Shown here in pieces: positions 24,300 through 33,376 of a stretch of 64,000 bases of DNA. The notes beneath the pieces were generated by a model that was not told where the DNA came from, did not search any database, and worked only from the letters and a program-made list of their open reading frames with translations. This DNA comes from Solihabitans fulvus (GTDB taxonomy: Bacteria; Actinomycetota; Actinomycetes; Mycobacteriales; Pseudonocardiaceae), in contig NZ_VUOB01000033.1 of NCBI RefSeq assembly GCF_008386585.1, positions 9,741 through 73,740 on the forward strand, given 5' to 3'. Numbering within the stretch: the stretch's first letter is position 1; each line of letters opens with the position of its first letter. Both the position numbers and the translations under genes were made by a program.

Positions 24300-25226
24300 A
24301 TGAGTTCCGGGGTCGTTGCGGGGCAGGCGCGGCGAACGTTCCTGCCGGCCTACCCGCTTGACCTGCCGGCCGTGCTCGGGCCGTTGCGGCACGGCGGCGG
24401 CGACCCGACGTTCCTTGCCGACGACACCGGCGTGCTGTGGCTGGCCGCGAACACGCCGGCGGGCACCGGCAGTCTCGCCGTGCGCAGGGACGGCCGCGAG
24501 GTCGTCGCGCAGGCGTGGGGCGCTGGCGCGCAGTGGCTGCTGGACGGCCTGCCCGCGCTGCTCGGCGACCTGGACGACGACTCAACGTTCGAGGCGCACC
24601 ACTCGCTGATCGCCGACGCGCGGCGCCTGCGCCCCGGTCTCCGGCTCGGCACCTCGGGTCGGGTCTGGGACGCGCTGCTGCCGGCCGTGTTGGAGCAGAA
24701 GGTCACCAGCCGCGAGGCGCACCGGTCCTGGCGGGAGCTGTGCCGCCGCTTCGGCGCCGAGGCCCCCGGCCCCGTCCCGGCCGGTCTGCGGGTCGCGCCG
24801 ACCCCGAAGGCCGTGCTGTCCATCCCGGACTGGGAGTGGCACCGCGCCGGGGTGGACGGCGCGCGCAGGCGAACGCTGTGCAACGCGGCCTCGGTGGCGC
24901 ACCGACTGGAGCGAGCCGCCGAGGTCGGCGGCGAGGAGGGCAGGCGACTGCTGCGCCTGGTGCCCGGCATCGGCGTGTGGACCGCGGCCGAGATCGCGCA
25001 GCGCGCCTGGGGCGATCCCGACGCGGTGTCCGTCGGCGACTTCCACATCCCCGACCTCGTCGGCTGGGCGCTGGTCGGCCACCCGCTGGACGACGACGGC
25101 ATGCTGGAGGTGCTGGCCCCCTACGCGCCGCACCGCCAACGCGCGGTCCGCTACCTGGAGGCCTCCGGCTTCCGCAAACCGCGCTTCGGCCCCCGCTACG
25201 CCGGCCGCGACTACCGCGCCATGTAA
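24300..25226 (+). CDS. DNA-3-methyladenine glycosylase 2-like (AlkA/HhH-GPD)
   Basis: A 308-residue base-excision repair protein of the HhH-GPD superfamily expected to remove alkylated purines from DNA. Residues about 120-160 (LLPAVLEQKVTSREAHRSWRELCRRFG) begin the helical domain. The helix-hairpin-helix is LLRLVPGIGVWTAAEIAQRAWGDPD, followed by the catalytic aspartate in SVGDFHIPDL. The N-terminal ~90 residues form an AlkA-like mixed domain. It begins six bases after the pyrophosphorylase stop and may be co-transcribed. No iron-sulphur cluster cysteines are visible at the C-terminus, so it is not an EndoIII/MutY type. Confidence 0.85.
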   Translation: MSSGVVAGQARRTFLPAYPLDLPAVLGPLRHGGGDPTFLADDTGVLWLAANTPAGTGSLAVRRDGREVVAQAWGAGAQWLLDGLPALLGDLDDDSTFEAHHSLIADARRLRPGLRLGTSGRVWDALLPAVLEQKVTSREAHRSWRELCRRFGAEAPGPVPAGLRVAPTPKAVLSIPDWEWHRAGVDGARRRTLCNAASVAHRLERAAEVGGEEGRRLLRLVPGIGVWTAAEIAQRAWGDPDAVSVGDFHIPDLVGWALVGHPLDDDGMLEVLAPYAPHRQRAVRYLEASGFRKPRFGPRYAGRDYRAM

Positions 25227-25229
25227 GTG

Positions 25230-25766
25230 TCAGGGCTGGGTGAGGGCCAGCCGGACCAGCTCCGGGATCGTGTCCACATTGGACGGAAGGGCGTCGACGG
25301 ACCACCACTGGAGGTCGATCGACTCGGCGCTGCGCACCGGCACCGCGCCGACCGGGGCGCGCACCAGGAACCGCACGTCGAAGTGCCTGGTCGGCACGCC
25401 GAGCGAGCAGGTGATCGGGTGCACGTCCAGGTGCAGCGGCTGCGGCTCGATCCGCAGGCCGCGGATGCCGGACTCCTCGGTCGCCTCCCGCAGCGCCGCG
25501 CCGGCCAGCGTCTCGTCCTCTGGCTCGCAGTGCCCGCCGAGCTGGAGCCACCGGCCGACCCTCGGGTGCAGGGTCAGCAGCACTCGGTCCCGGTTCGCGT
25601 CCAACACCACCGCCGACGCGGTCACGTGCCCCGGCTCGCAGGATCGCCGGCAGCCGTCCTCGCGGGCGGCCAGGAAGCCGAGGAACGCCTGGCGCATCGA
25701 CTCCTGGCTGGCATCGGGGGGCCGCCAGTCGGTCAGCACCGAGACCGTGTCTTCGTGCAGGTTCAA
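25230..25766 (-). CDS. Nudix hydrolase
   Basis: A 178-residue Nudix enzyme hydrolysing a nucleoside-diphosphate-linked compound. The Nudix box is complete: GGHCEPEDETLAGAALREATEESGI, with the REATEESG core. Strands before it (ASAVVLDANRDRVLLTLHP, GRWLQLGGH) and after it are as expected. It converges on the glycosylase gene (three bases between stops) and follows fbiB on the same strand after 24 bases, so it is probably the last gene of the M50-fbiA-fbiB operon. Length fits stand-alone Nudix proteins; the substrate is not evident. Confidence 0.88.
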   Translation of the reverse strand: MNLHEDTVSVLTDWRPPDASQESMRQAFLGFLAAREDGCRRSCEPGHVTASAVVLDANRDRVLLTLHPRVGRWLQLGGHCEPEDETLAGAALREATEESGIRGLRIEPQPLHLDVHPITCSLGVPTRHFDVRFLVRAPVGAVPVRSAESIDLQWWSVDALPSNVDTIPELVRLALTQP

Positions 25767-25790
25767 CGGTGAATCAGCCCTTCGCTCGGT

Positions 25791-27134
25791 TCAACGCTCG
25801 ATCAGCCCATCGTCGAGGTCGCGCGGCGGCCGCGGGGTCAACGGCCCGTCGACGGCGTGGCCGACGGCGACCGCGCCCAACGGTTCCCAGTCGGACGGCA
25901 GGTCCAGCGCGTCGCGCACCACCTCGGCGCAGAAGATCGTGGAGGACACCCAGCAGGAGCCGAGGCCCTCCGCGGCCAACGCGACGAGCAGCCCCTGGAC
26001 CGCGGCGCCGCCCGCGATGGTGAACATGGTGCGCTCGGCCCGCGCGCGCCGTTCGTCCGGGTAGTCGTGCGAGCCGTCCACGACCAGGAACGGCAGCACC
26101 AGCTCGGTGGCCCCGTAGAGCAGGTCGCCCCTGCGGACCCTCCGCTCGATCCGCTCGGCCGACCAGCCGTCGGCGGTCAGGTCGGCCTGCCAGGCCTCGC
26201 GCATCGCCGCGAGCAGCTTGCCGCGCCGCGCCTCGTCCCTGACGTGCACGAACCGCACCGGCCGGGTGTGGTGCGGGGCCGGCGCGGTGAGCGCGGCGCC
26301 GACCGCGCGGCGCAGCGCGGCGAGGTCGACCGGCTCGTCGGTGAACGACCGCACCGACCGGCGCAGCAGCACCGCCTCGGCCCTGCCCTGGGCGATGGCC
26401 TCCTCGGTGCCGAGCCGGAACAGGTCGTCGTCGACCGGCCTGGACAGCTCGCGCGCCGTCGACCCGTCGTCCACAGTGGACAGTCCGCGCAGCACGGCGA
26501 CCGGCACGCCGCCGAGCTTGCCCTTCACCAGGTCGGCCGCCGCGGCGATCTCGTCGGCGACGGCCACCTCGGTGACGTGCAGCTCGTTGCCCTGGGAGTC
26601 GACCTGGCCCGCGTAGCGGTGCAGCACGGCGAGGCCGGCCGAGCCGATCGCCGCGTCCGTCTGGCCGACCCGCCACGCCCGCCCCATGGTGTCGGTGACC
26701 ACCACCGACACGTCGAGGTCGAACCGTGCGCGCAGGTCGCCGCGCAGCCGCGCCGCCGAGGCGTCCGGGTCCTCTGGCAGCAGCGCGATCTCGTTGCCGG
26801 CCACGTTGGACGCGTCCACTCCGGACGCGGCCTGCACGATGCCCTGCCGGTTCTGCGTGATCAGCGTCCGCTTGCGCCTGGCGAGCACCCGCACTGACTC
26901 AGCCTCGACCCAGGTGCGCCGGATCGTGTCCCGCTCCTCGGGGTCGGTGGGCACCTCGACCAGCCTGCCCTCCACTTTGGACAGCACCTTGCTGGTCACC
27001 ACGAGCACGTCGCCGGACCGCAGCCACGGCGCGGCCTCGGCGATGGCGGCGGCGAGGTCGTCGCCCGGCCGGAACTCCGGCAGGCCGGGGACCGGGAACA
27101 GCTCGATGGATCCTGGGGAGGCGTGGTCAGCCAA
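25791..27134 (-). CDS. fbiB: Coenzyme F420-0:L-glutamate ligase, bifunctional with nitroreductase domain
   Basis: A 447-residue enzyme that adds glutamates to F420-0 to give mature F420. The N-terminal ~235 residues form the CofE-like ligase (FPVPGLPEFRPGDDLAAAI, SGDVLVVTSKVLSKVEGR, VVTDTMGRAWRVGQTDAAIG). The C-terminal ~200 residues are an FMN/nitroreductase-fold domain (RRSVRSFTDEPVDLAALRRAV, GSCWVSSTIFCAEVVRDALDLP) that reduces dehydro-F420-0. It starts at a TTG at 27134, overlapping the end of fbiA by eight bases; no better start is present. Its length is close to mycobacterial FbiB. Residues are intact. Confidence 0.93.
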   Translation of the reverse strand: MADHASPGSIELFPVPGLPEFRPGDDLAAAIAEAAPWLRSGDVLVVTSKVLSKVEGRLVEVPTDPEERDTIRRTWVEAESVRVLARRKRTLITQNRQGIVQAASGVDASNVAGNEIALLPEDPDASAARLRGDLRARFDLDVSVVVTDTMGRAWRVGQTDAAIGSAGLAVLHRYAGQVDSQGNELHVTEVAVADEIAAAADLVKGKLGGVPVAVLRGLSTVDDGSTARELSRPVDDDLFRLGTEEAIAQGRAEAVLLRRSVRSFTDEPVDLAALRRAVGAALTAPAPHHTRPVRFVHVRDEARRGKLLAAMREAWQADLTADGWSAERIERRVRRGDLLYGATELVLPFLVVDGSHDYPDERRARAERTMFTIAGGAAVQGLLVALAAEGLGSCWVSSTIFCAEVVRDALDLPSDWEPLGAVAVGHAVDGPLTPRPPRDLDDGLIER

Positions 27135-28125
27135 CGGTGACTCCGGCGAGCTCGAGGGCAGCCCTGGCCATCGCGGCCGTGGCGTCCACATCGGACATCA
27201 GCAGCGGCACCGACCGTACCGTGACCCCCGGCACGTCCGCGGCGTCGCCCTCGTGCACCAGCCAGCCGTCCAGGATGCCGTCCTGCGAGGACTTCCTGGC
27301 CCCGTAGTGCCGGCCGACGGCTTCGGCGGTGCTGTCGACGCCGATCGCGGTCAGGCAGGCGTCGGCAAACCCGCGCACCGGCTTGCCACCGACGATCGGG
27401 GACAGCCCGACGACGCCGGCCGCCGTCTCCCGCAGCGCGGCGCGCACGCCGGGCACCGACAGGATCGTGCCGACGCTCACCACCGGGTTGGACGGCGCCA
27501 GCAGCACCGCGTCCGCCGACGCGATCGCCTCGAGCACGCCGGGCCCCGGCTTGGCCTCCTCGGCGCCGACCGGCACGATCGCGTGCGCCGGCAGCTCCGC
27601 GCGGTGTCGCACCCACCACTCCTGGAAGTGCACGGCCTTGCGTTCCCCGCTCTCGGGCTCGTCGATGACGACGTGGGTCTCCACCCGGTCGTCGGTCATC
27701 GGCAGCAGGGCCACGCCGGGCCGCCAGCGGTCGCACAGCGCCTCGACCACGGCGGACAGCGGGTAGCCGGCCCGCAGCATCCTGGACCGGACCAGGTGGG
27801 TGGCGATATCGCGGTCGCCGAGCCCGAACCAGGTCGGGTCGGCGCCGTACTTGGCCAGCTCCTCCTTGACGGTCCAGCTCTCGCCCGCCCTGCCCCAGCC
27901 GCGCTCGCTGTCGATGCCGCCGCCGAGGGTGTACATGCAGGTGTCCAGGTCCGGGGTGATCCGCAGCCCGTGCATCCACACGTCGTCACCGGTGTTCACC
28001 ACCGCGACGACCTCGTGCGGCGACTCGCCGTCCGCAACACCGACCGGGGACAGTCCCAACGCGGCCTTGAGTCCGAGCAGGAAACGGGCCCCGCCGACTC
28101 CGCCGACAAACACGACGACCTTCAC
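27127..28125 (-). CDS. fbiA: Phosphoenolpyruvate (2-phospho-L-lactate) transferase of F420 biosynthesis
   Basis: A 332-residue CofD-family enzyme joining the lactyl/enolpyruvyl phosphate unit to Fo to give (dehydro-)F420-0. The signature VVVFVGGVGGARFLLGLK is at the N-terminus, followed by VVNTGDDVWMHGLRITPDLDTCMYTLGG and PSNPVVSVGTILSVPGV. The GTG at 28125 is used because GAGGA lies nine bases upstream and homologues begin with the glycine loop. It is 92 bases after an M50 protease gene and overlaps fbiB. FbiC and FbiD are not in this window. Confidence 0.93.
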   Translation of the reverse strand: MKVVVFVGGVGGARFLLGLKAALGLSPVGVADGESPHEVVAVVNTGDDVWMHGLRITPDLDTCMYTLGGGIDSERGWGRAGESWTVKEELAKYGADPTWFGLGDRDIATHLVRSRMLRAGYPLSAVVEALCDRWRPGVALLPMTDDRVETHVVIDEPESGERKAVHFQEWWVRHRAELPAHAIVPVGAEEAKPGPGVLEAIASADAVLLAPSNPVVSVGTILSVPGVRAALRETAAGVVGLSPIVGGKPVRGFADACLTAIGVDSTAEAVGRHYGARKSSQDGILDGWLVHEGDAADVPGVTVRSVPLLMSDVDATAAMARAALELAGVTVG

Positions 28126-28217
28126 GGGCGGCCATCCTCGCATGTGATCTGTCACCCGGTCGGGTGAGGTTGGTTGGATGCTGTTCGCGAGCTGATCATG
28201 CGCCGTTCCTGATCCGG

Positions 28218-28970
28218 CTATCGCTGCCAGAAGGTGAACGTGACGCGACCGAAGTAGGCCGCGATGTCGTCGCCGCCCACCCAGCCGAACACCGTCTCCG
28301 TGATCGTGGAGAACAGCGACCTGATCGGGGGAACGCCGATCAGCAGGGCGAACAGGATCAGCGGGGCCCACTGCCGCGCCTTGGCGCCGAACGCCTGCGC
28401 CTGCGGCGACAGGAACGGCTCGATCGCGCCGAAGCCGTCGAGACCGGGCACCGGCAGGATGTTCAGCACGAAGGCGAAGATCTGGAGCAGGGCGAGATAG
28501 GACAGCGCGGCGGCGAGGCCGACCGGCGGGTCGAAGGCCCGGACGGCGGTGGCCAGCAGCGCGCCGAGCACCAGGTTGCTCAGCGGGCCGGCCAACGACA
28601 CCGCCGACTCAATCCTCTTGGTGCGCAAGGCGTAGTGGTTGATCCACACAGCGCCACCCGGCAGCGGGATGCCGCCTGCCATGAGCAGCACGATCGGGAT
28701 AACGATGCTGAACAGCGGGTCGGTGTAGTGACGGATGTCGAGGGTCAGATACCCCTTCGCGCGTACCGAGCGGTCGCCGCCCCGGTAGGCCACGAACGCG
28801 TGCCCGAACTCGTGCAGGCACAACGAAACCGCCCATCCGCCGAGCACGACGAGCACCGTGCCGATGGTGATCACGGTCAGGGGGGTCTGAACGGTCAGCA
28901 CGCCGCCCACGATCGTGGCGGCCAGGATTCCGAGGAACAGTGGGCTTGGCAGGACGGCGGATCGGTTCAC
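28218..28970 (-). CDS. Site-2 protease family (M50) membrane metallopeptidase
   Basis: A 250-residue polytopic membrane protein of the M50 family (intramembrane metalloproteases). The zinc motif HEFGH lies in SLCLHEFGHAFVAYRGGD (residues about 53-57). The second catalytic region is VPGLDGFG, corresponding to the family N/D-P-x-x-G motif. Five or six hydrophobic segments are visible. It lacks the PDZ domain of RseP/Rip1, so it belongs to the short SpoIVFB/YwhC-like group. It heads the run to fbiA-fbiB-nudix and is divergent from whiB2. The substrate is unknown. Confidence 0.85.
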   Translation of the reverse strand: MNRSAVLPSPLFLGILAATIVGGVLTVQTPLTVITIGTVLVVLGGWAVSLCLHEFGHAFVAYRGGDRSVRAKGYLTLDIRHYTDPLFSIVIPIVLLMAGGIPLPGGAVWINHYALRTKRIESAVSLAGPLSNLVLGALLATAVRAFDPPVGLAAALSYLALLQIFAFVLNILPVPGLDGFGAIEPFLSPQAQAFGAKARQWAPLILFALLIGVPPIRSLFSTITETVFGWVGGDDIAAYFGRVTFTFWQR

Positions 28971-29119
28971 CTCAACAGTGTGGCCTGTCCCAATGGGTGA
29001 CCGTAGTCGGTAGTCCTACTCAGAAACTCGGTGCGCGTTCCCACGTCATGAACGTCTCCATGGCTGGTCAAGGTCTTCACGGTGATCGCGCGCAATATCC
29101 CCCGACGTGTGGACTCGGC

Positions 29120-29148
29120 TTGACCCCTTGCTGTGACGCAGGTGTAAT
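29120..29148 (+). promoter_or_regulatory. Strong sigma70-type promoter for whiB2
   Basis: TTGACC (29120-29125) and TGTAAT (29143-29148) are separated by exactly 17 bases, about 85 bases before the whiB2 start. This is among the best -35/-10 matches I see in the window and implies a housekeeping-sigma promoter with a leader of about 75 bases. The remaining gap from 28971 to 29119 shows no gene. Confidence 0.6.
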
Positions 29149-29232
29149 CACATCGGTGTCATTCGTCGTTGTAGGGGGCGACGGGTGGTGTCCGCCAGCC
29201 GGGGAGTGCGGAAGGCGAGGAGGCGGACTGGC

Positions 29233-29544
29233 ATGGAGGAAACCGAAGGGGGCCGCGTCGTGGAGCGGGGGGACACCCCAACACAGGAGTTGGGGGTGTT
29301 GGCCGATCTATTCGACGCGGCTGACGAACAGGACTGGCAGGAGCGCGCCCTGTGCGCGCAGACCGATCCGGAGGCGTTCTTCCCAGAGAAGGGCGGTTCC
29401 ACCCGGGAGGCCAAGCGCATCTGCCTGGGCTGCGAGGTGCGATCCGAGTGCCTCGAATACGCCCTGGCGCATGACGAGCGTTTCGGGATCTGGGGAGGTC
29501 TGTCAGAACGCGAGCGGAGGAAACTGAAGAAGCGGGCCGTATGA
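29233..29544 (+). CDS. whiB2: WhiB family iron-sulphur transcriptional regulator (WhiB2/WhmD type)
   Basis: A 103-residue Wbl protein. Four cysteines for a [4Fe-4S] cluster are present in ALCAQTD, RICLGCEVRSEC (C-x2-C-x5-C), and the G[I/V]WGG turn (FGIWGGLSERERRKLKK) is followed by a basic tail for DNA contact. WhiB2 members control septation and cell division together with the primary sigma factor. The ATG at 29233 has an AGGAGGCGG site; a longer frame begins at 29185. Its position beside fbiA on the opposite strand matches M. tuberculosis whiB2, which supports the subtype. Confidence 0.9.
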   Translation: MEETEGGRVVERGDTPTQELGVLADLFDAADEQDWQERALCAQTDPEAFFPEKGGSTREAKRICLGCEVRSECLEYALAHDERFGIWGGLSERERRKLKKRAV

Positions 29545-29679
29545 CCTGACGCGGGGCGCGCCGGACCCGGATCCGTCTGTGGGAAGCGGATCTGATCACG
29601 GAGTGACCTGCACACGATCGGCTCGTTGATCCGTCGTACCGTGTCCGACACACGGACGAACACGCGACGGGAGGGGCCC

Positions 29680-32600
29680 TTGCCCAGCAACGCCCCTCCG
29701 CGGCTTCGGACGGCGCCGGTGCTTGCCGTGCTGGTCTGCCACGACGGGGACCAGTGGCTGCGCACGGCGCTGTCCGCGTTGCGCAGGCAGCGGTTGCGGC
29801 CCAGACACGTCATCGCGGTGGACACGGGTTCCATCGACCGCACGCCGAAGCTGCTCGCCGACGCGGCGGCCGCGCCGGGCCCGGTGCGGGTGCCCGACGG
29901 CGGGGACGCGGTGCTCGACGGCGTGCTGACCATGCCGCGCGGCACCGGCTTCGGCGAGGCCGTGCGCGCCGCCGTCGATCACGCGGTGGCGCGCTGGGGC
30001 GACCCAGGACAGTGGGTGTGGCTGCTGCACGACGACTGCGCGCCGGAGCCGGACTGCCTCGCCGCGCTGCTGACCGTCGCGGAGGTCTCGCCGTCGGCCG
30101 CGGTGCTCGGTCCGCTGTGCCTGGACTGGGCCGATCCGCGCCTGGTGGTCGAGGCCGGTGTGTCCACCGACGCGTCCGGGCATCGGCAGACCGGCATCGG
30201 GCCGACCGAACTCGACTGGAGCAGGCTCGGCGGCCAGGCCGGGACCGGTGGCGGAGATCACCGGTTCGAGCAGAGCACCGAGGTGCTGGCGGTCTCCTCG
30301 GCTGGGTCGCTGATCCGCCGGGACGTGTGGCACGAGCTCGACGGCTATGACCCGGCGCTGCCGATGCTGCGCGACGACGTCGACTTCGGCTGGCGGGCGA
30401 ACCTGGCCGGGCATCTCGTGCTGTGCGCGCCGGTCGCGCGGATGCGCCACGCCAGGGCGGCGACCCGCGGCCAACGCCGCCTCGACGCGGTCGTCGCCAG
30501 GCCGGGCCCGTTCCTGCGGGCCGTCGACCGCGCGCACGGCCTGCGCACGTTCCTGGTCAACTGCGCGCCGCTGTCGTTCCTGCTCGGCCTGCCCAGGATC
30601 ACCGCGCTGATCCTGTTGCGGGCACTGGGTTTCCTGCTGCTGCGCAGGCTCTCCGACGCGCGCGCCGAACTCGCCGCGCTGCGCTACCTCCTTGGCGGCA
30701 GGGGAAAGCTCCTGGCCGGCCGAGCCGCCAGAAGAGCACCCGAAAGGGTGCCCGGCAGTGCGGCCGAAAGGGCGGCCGAGAAGGCGGCTGGCAAGGCCGC
30801 CGACAGCGCCGGCCGCACCGTTGCCGCGCCCCGGCTCCGGCGCGGCAACGTCAAGGGCCTGTTCACCAGCAGGCTTACCAGGCTGCGCAACGCTTTCCGC
30901 GGCGGGGCCGCCTATCTGATCAGGCAGCGGGTGCGGGCGGACGCCGCGCTCGGCCGGCTGCCCGAGGACGAGGACGCGCCGAGCCGCTGGCTGCCGCCGG
31001 GCGTCGAGGAGGACGAGGGTCGCCGCGTGGTCGGCCCTGCGGCGCTGCCGGCTGGCGCGCTCGGCCGGGCGCGGTCGGTGCCCCGGCGGGCCGCCGGCCT
31101 GCGCAGGCCCGCTCAGGCCGTCGCGGTGTCGGTGGCCACGGACGCCGCGCTGTCGCCGCTGCTGCGGCCGAGCCCGAGGCCCCGCCCGTCGCCGGGGCCA
31201 AGAGGCGCCCGGCACCGGCCGGATTTGGTGTTCGTCGAGGTGGACCGGGCCAGGGTGCTGCGGCAGCTGCTGCTGGCGCCACCGCTGCTGCTCGTCCTCG
31301 GGCTGACCGTGTTCGCGCTGATCGCCAACTCCGGCAGGCTCGGCGCCGGCCTGGTCGGCGGCAGGCTGCTGCCGGTCGGCACCCTCGGCGACGTCTGGCG
31401 CGAGTACCTGGCGGCCTGGCACTCGGTCGGCGGCGGCACCGCGGCCCCCGCCCCGGCGGGCCTCGCCGTGCTCGGGGTGCTCGGCACGCTGTTCGCGCCG
31501 CTGGGCGGCCCGCCCGCGGCCGTCGCCGTGCTGCTGCTCGGCGACGCGCCCATCGCGGCGCTCGGCGCCTACCTGGCCAGCAGGCGGATCCGGGTGCGCC
31601 GGTCGGTCCGCGCGGTCGCCGCGGCGGGCTACGGCCTGCTGCCGGTCGCCACGTCGGCGGTGGCGCAGGGCAGGCTGGACGTCGTCGTGGTGCACCTGCT
31701 CGCGCCGCTGGCCTTCGCCGGCATCCTCGCCGTGCTGCGGCCAACGGGCGGGGTGTCGTGGCTGCCCATCGCCTCGGCCACCGCGTTCTGCGTCGCCGTG
31801 ATCGGCGCGTTCTCCCCGCTGACACACCTGCTGGTGCTGGCGGCGGCGCTGGTCGGCTTCGTTGTGGTGCCGGGCCGCCGGGGTGACGGCCGCCGCCGCA
31901 TCGCCGCGCTGTTCGCCGTGGTGCTGCTGCCGCTGGCGCTGCTGCTCCCGTGGCCGGCCGTGGTGCTGCTGCACCCGGGCGTGGTGCTGCACGGCCTCGG
32001 CGGTTACCTGGCCGCGCAGCCCGTGTCGGTGTTCGACGTGCTGTCCCTGAGCCCAGGCGGCCCCGGCGCGGTGCCGGCGGTCGGCGCGCTGGTGCTGCTG
32101 GCCGCCCTTGGGGCGCTGGTGCTGCGGCCGAGCAGGGCGATGCTGCCCGGCCTCGCCGTGGCGCTGCTCGGCGCCGTCGGCCTCGGTGTGGTGCTCGCGG
32201 TGCCGTCCGTGCCGCTCGGCGGCCAGACGCCCGAACACGGCTGGACCGGCGCGCCCCTGGTGGTGGTCGGCTGGGGCCTGGTCTGGGCCGTGCTTGGCGC
32301 GTGGCGGCGCGACGTCCCGGCCGGCCGCCGCAGCCGATGGCTCGGCCAGCGCGCGTCGGCTGATGGTGCTAGGGCGTGTCCCGCGGATCTCTTTCCTGCT
32401 GCGCGGGGCCCAGCCGCCGCCTGGGCCCCGCTCGCGACGGAAAAGATCCACGGGACACGCCCTAACGGGTCGGTCGGCGGCTGGCGGCCGCGGCTGCGGC
32501 CGGGACTGGTCCGGCTGGCGACCCTGGCCGGGGTGGCTGTCCTCGCGGTGCTCGCCGTTGGCGGCCTGGTGGGGCTGCGCGGCGGCCCGCTGCGCGCCGG

Positions 32601-33366
32601 CGGCGGACCAACCCTCGTCCCGGTGCTGACCCACGAGCTGACGACGACGGGACGCTCGGTGCTGGTGCTGGCCGCGCGCGGCGAGCCGACCAGGCTGACG
32701 GCCGGTCGGCTGCCCAGGTTCGGCGACGACGACCTCGTGCCGACCGCCGCGGCGAGGGCCCGGCTGGACCGGCTGACCGAGGACCTCCGCAGCGGCGTGC
32801 CCGACACCGCGAAGGCCGCCGTGGCGCGGGCCGCGGTCGTCGGCGTCGCCTACCTCGTGCTGCCCGACCCCGAGTCGGCCACGCGGCTGCGCGCCGCGGT
32901 CGGCGACCTGGTCGCGGATGTCCCGCCGACCTCGGACGGCCGTCCGGTGCTGCGCATCCAGCTGGCGGCCGGCACCGCCGTGCTGCTGTCGCCGGAGCTG
33001 GCCCAGCGGGCGCGTAGCGGGGGCCAGCCGCCGACCGAGCTTGGCGCGCGCGGCATCGCGCCGGTGGACGCCGGGCCGCCGGACCTGGCGGTGCGGGTGT
33101 CCGACGGTCCGGAGGGCCGGCTGCTGGTGCTCGCGGCCGAGGACGAGCCCGGCTGGCAGCTCACGGTCGGCGGGCAGCAGGTGCCGGTGGTGCGGGCCTG
33201 GGGCCATCTGGTCGGGGTGCCGATGCCGACGAAGGCGGCGGACGTGCGGGTGACCATGCCGAGCTCGCTGCGCGAACTCCTGCTGCTCGCCGAAGCGGCT
33301 GCCGCCCTGTTCACGCTGCTCACGGCCATCCCCGCGCGCCGAAAGCCCGACGCCCTGGACTCCTGA
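29680..33366 (+). CDS. Giant membrane glycosyltransferase family 2 protein
   Basis: A 1228-residue protein. The N-terminal ~300 residues are a GT2 domain (AVLVCHDGDQWLRTALSAL, AVDTGSIDRTPKLL, WLLHDDCAPEPD, MLRDDVDFGWRANL). A Lys/Arg/Ala linker follows. Residues about 520-990 hold roughly 10-12 hydrophobic segments, and the C-terminal ~200 residues look extracytoplasmic (strand-rich, ending in a final helix). The TTG at 29680 follows GGGAGGGG; an ATG at 29626 is less supported. A 93-bp MITE insertion including its target duplication adds about 31 residues in frame near residues 898-928. It may export or modify a surface polysaccharide. Confidence 0.83.
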   Translation: MPSNAPPRLRTAPVLAVLVCHDGDQWLRTALSALRRQRLRPRHVIAVDTGSIDRTPKLLADAAAAPGPVRVPDGGDAVLDGVLTMPRGTGFGEAVRAAVDHAVARWGDPGQWVWLLHDDCAPEPDCLAALLTVAEVSPSAAVLGPLCLDWADPRLVVEAGVSTDASGHRQTGIGPTELDWSRLGGQAGTGGGDHRFEQSTEVLAVSSAGSLIRRDVWHELDGYDPALPMLRDDVDFGWRANLAGHLVLCAPVARMRHARAATRGQRRLDAVVARPGPFLRAVDRAHGLRTFLVNCAPLSFLLGLPRITALILLRALGFLLLRRLSDARAELAALRYLLGGRGKLLAGRAARRAPERVPGSAAERAAEKAAGKAADSAGRTVAAPRLRRGNVKGLFTSRLTRLRNAFRGGAAYLIRQRVRADAALGRLPEDEDAPSRWLPPGVEEDEGRRVVGPAALPAGALGRARSVPRRAAGLRRPAQAVAVSVATDAALSPLLRPSPRPRPSPGPRGARHRPDLVFVEVDRARVLRQLLLAPPLLLVLGLTVFALIANSGRLGAGLVGGRLLPVGTLGDVWREYLAAWHSVGGGTAAPAPAGLAVLGVLGTLFAPLGGPPAAVAVLLLGDAPIAALGAYLASRRIRVRRSVRAVAAAGYGLLPVATSAVAQGRLDVVVVHLLAPLAFAGILAVLRPTGGVSWLPIASATAFCVAVIGAFSPLTHLLVLAAALVGFVVVPGRRGDGRRRIAALFAVVLLPLALLLPWPAVVLLHPGVVLHGLGGYLAAQPVSVFDVLSLSPGGPGAVPAVGALVLLAALGALVLRPSRAMLPGLAVALLGAVGLGVVLAVPSVPLGGQTPEHGWTGAPLVVVGWGLVWAVLGAWRRDVPAGRRSRWLGQRASADGARACPADLFPAARGPAAAWAPLATEKIHGTRPNGSVGGWRPRLRPGLVRLATLAGVAVLAVLAVGGLVGLRGGPLRAGGGPTLVPVLTHELTTTGRSVLVLAARGEPTRLTAGRLPRFGDDDLVPTAAARARLDRLTEDLRSGVPDTAKAAVARAAVVGVAYLVLPDPESATRLRAAVGDLVADVPPTSDGRPVLRIQLAAGTAVLLSPELAQRARSGGQPPTELGARGIAPVDAGPPDLAVRVSDGPEGRLLVLAAEDEPGWQLTVGGQQVPVVRAWGHLVGVPMPTKAADVRVTMPSSLRELLLLAEAAAALFTLLTAIPARRKPDALDS
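32373..32461. mobile_element. MITE-like element, copy 2 (89 bp) inside the giant glycosyltransferase gene
   Basis: An 89-bp relative of the element at 22345. Its left arm (GGCGTGTCCCGCGGATCTCT and on to GCTGCGCGGGG) and right arm (GCTCGCGACGGAAAAGATCC, then ACGGGACACGCC) match copy 1 closely, but about 70 bases of the centre are missing. The flanks are CTAG (32369-32372) and CTAA (32462-32465), which fit a YTAR target duplication. Element plus duplication is 93 bases, so the host reading frame is kept open. Confidence 0.8.
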
Positions 33367-33376
33367 CGGCGGTGCC

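Noticed and set aside
29596..33207. Minus-strand frame of about 1200 codons opposite the giant glycosyltransferase
   Set aside because: Composition is His/Arg/Gln-rich shadow and no domain can be read; the plus-strand gene has clear GT2 motifs.
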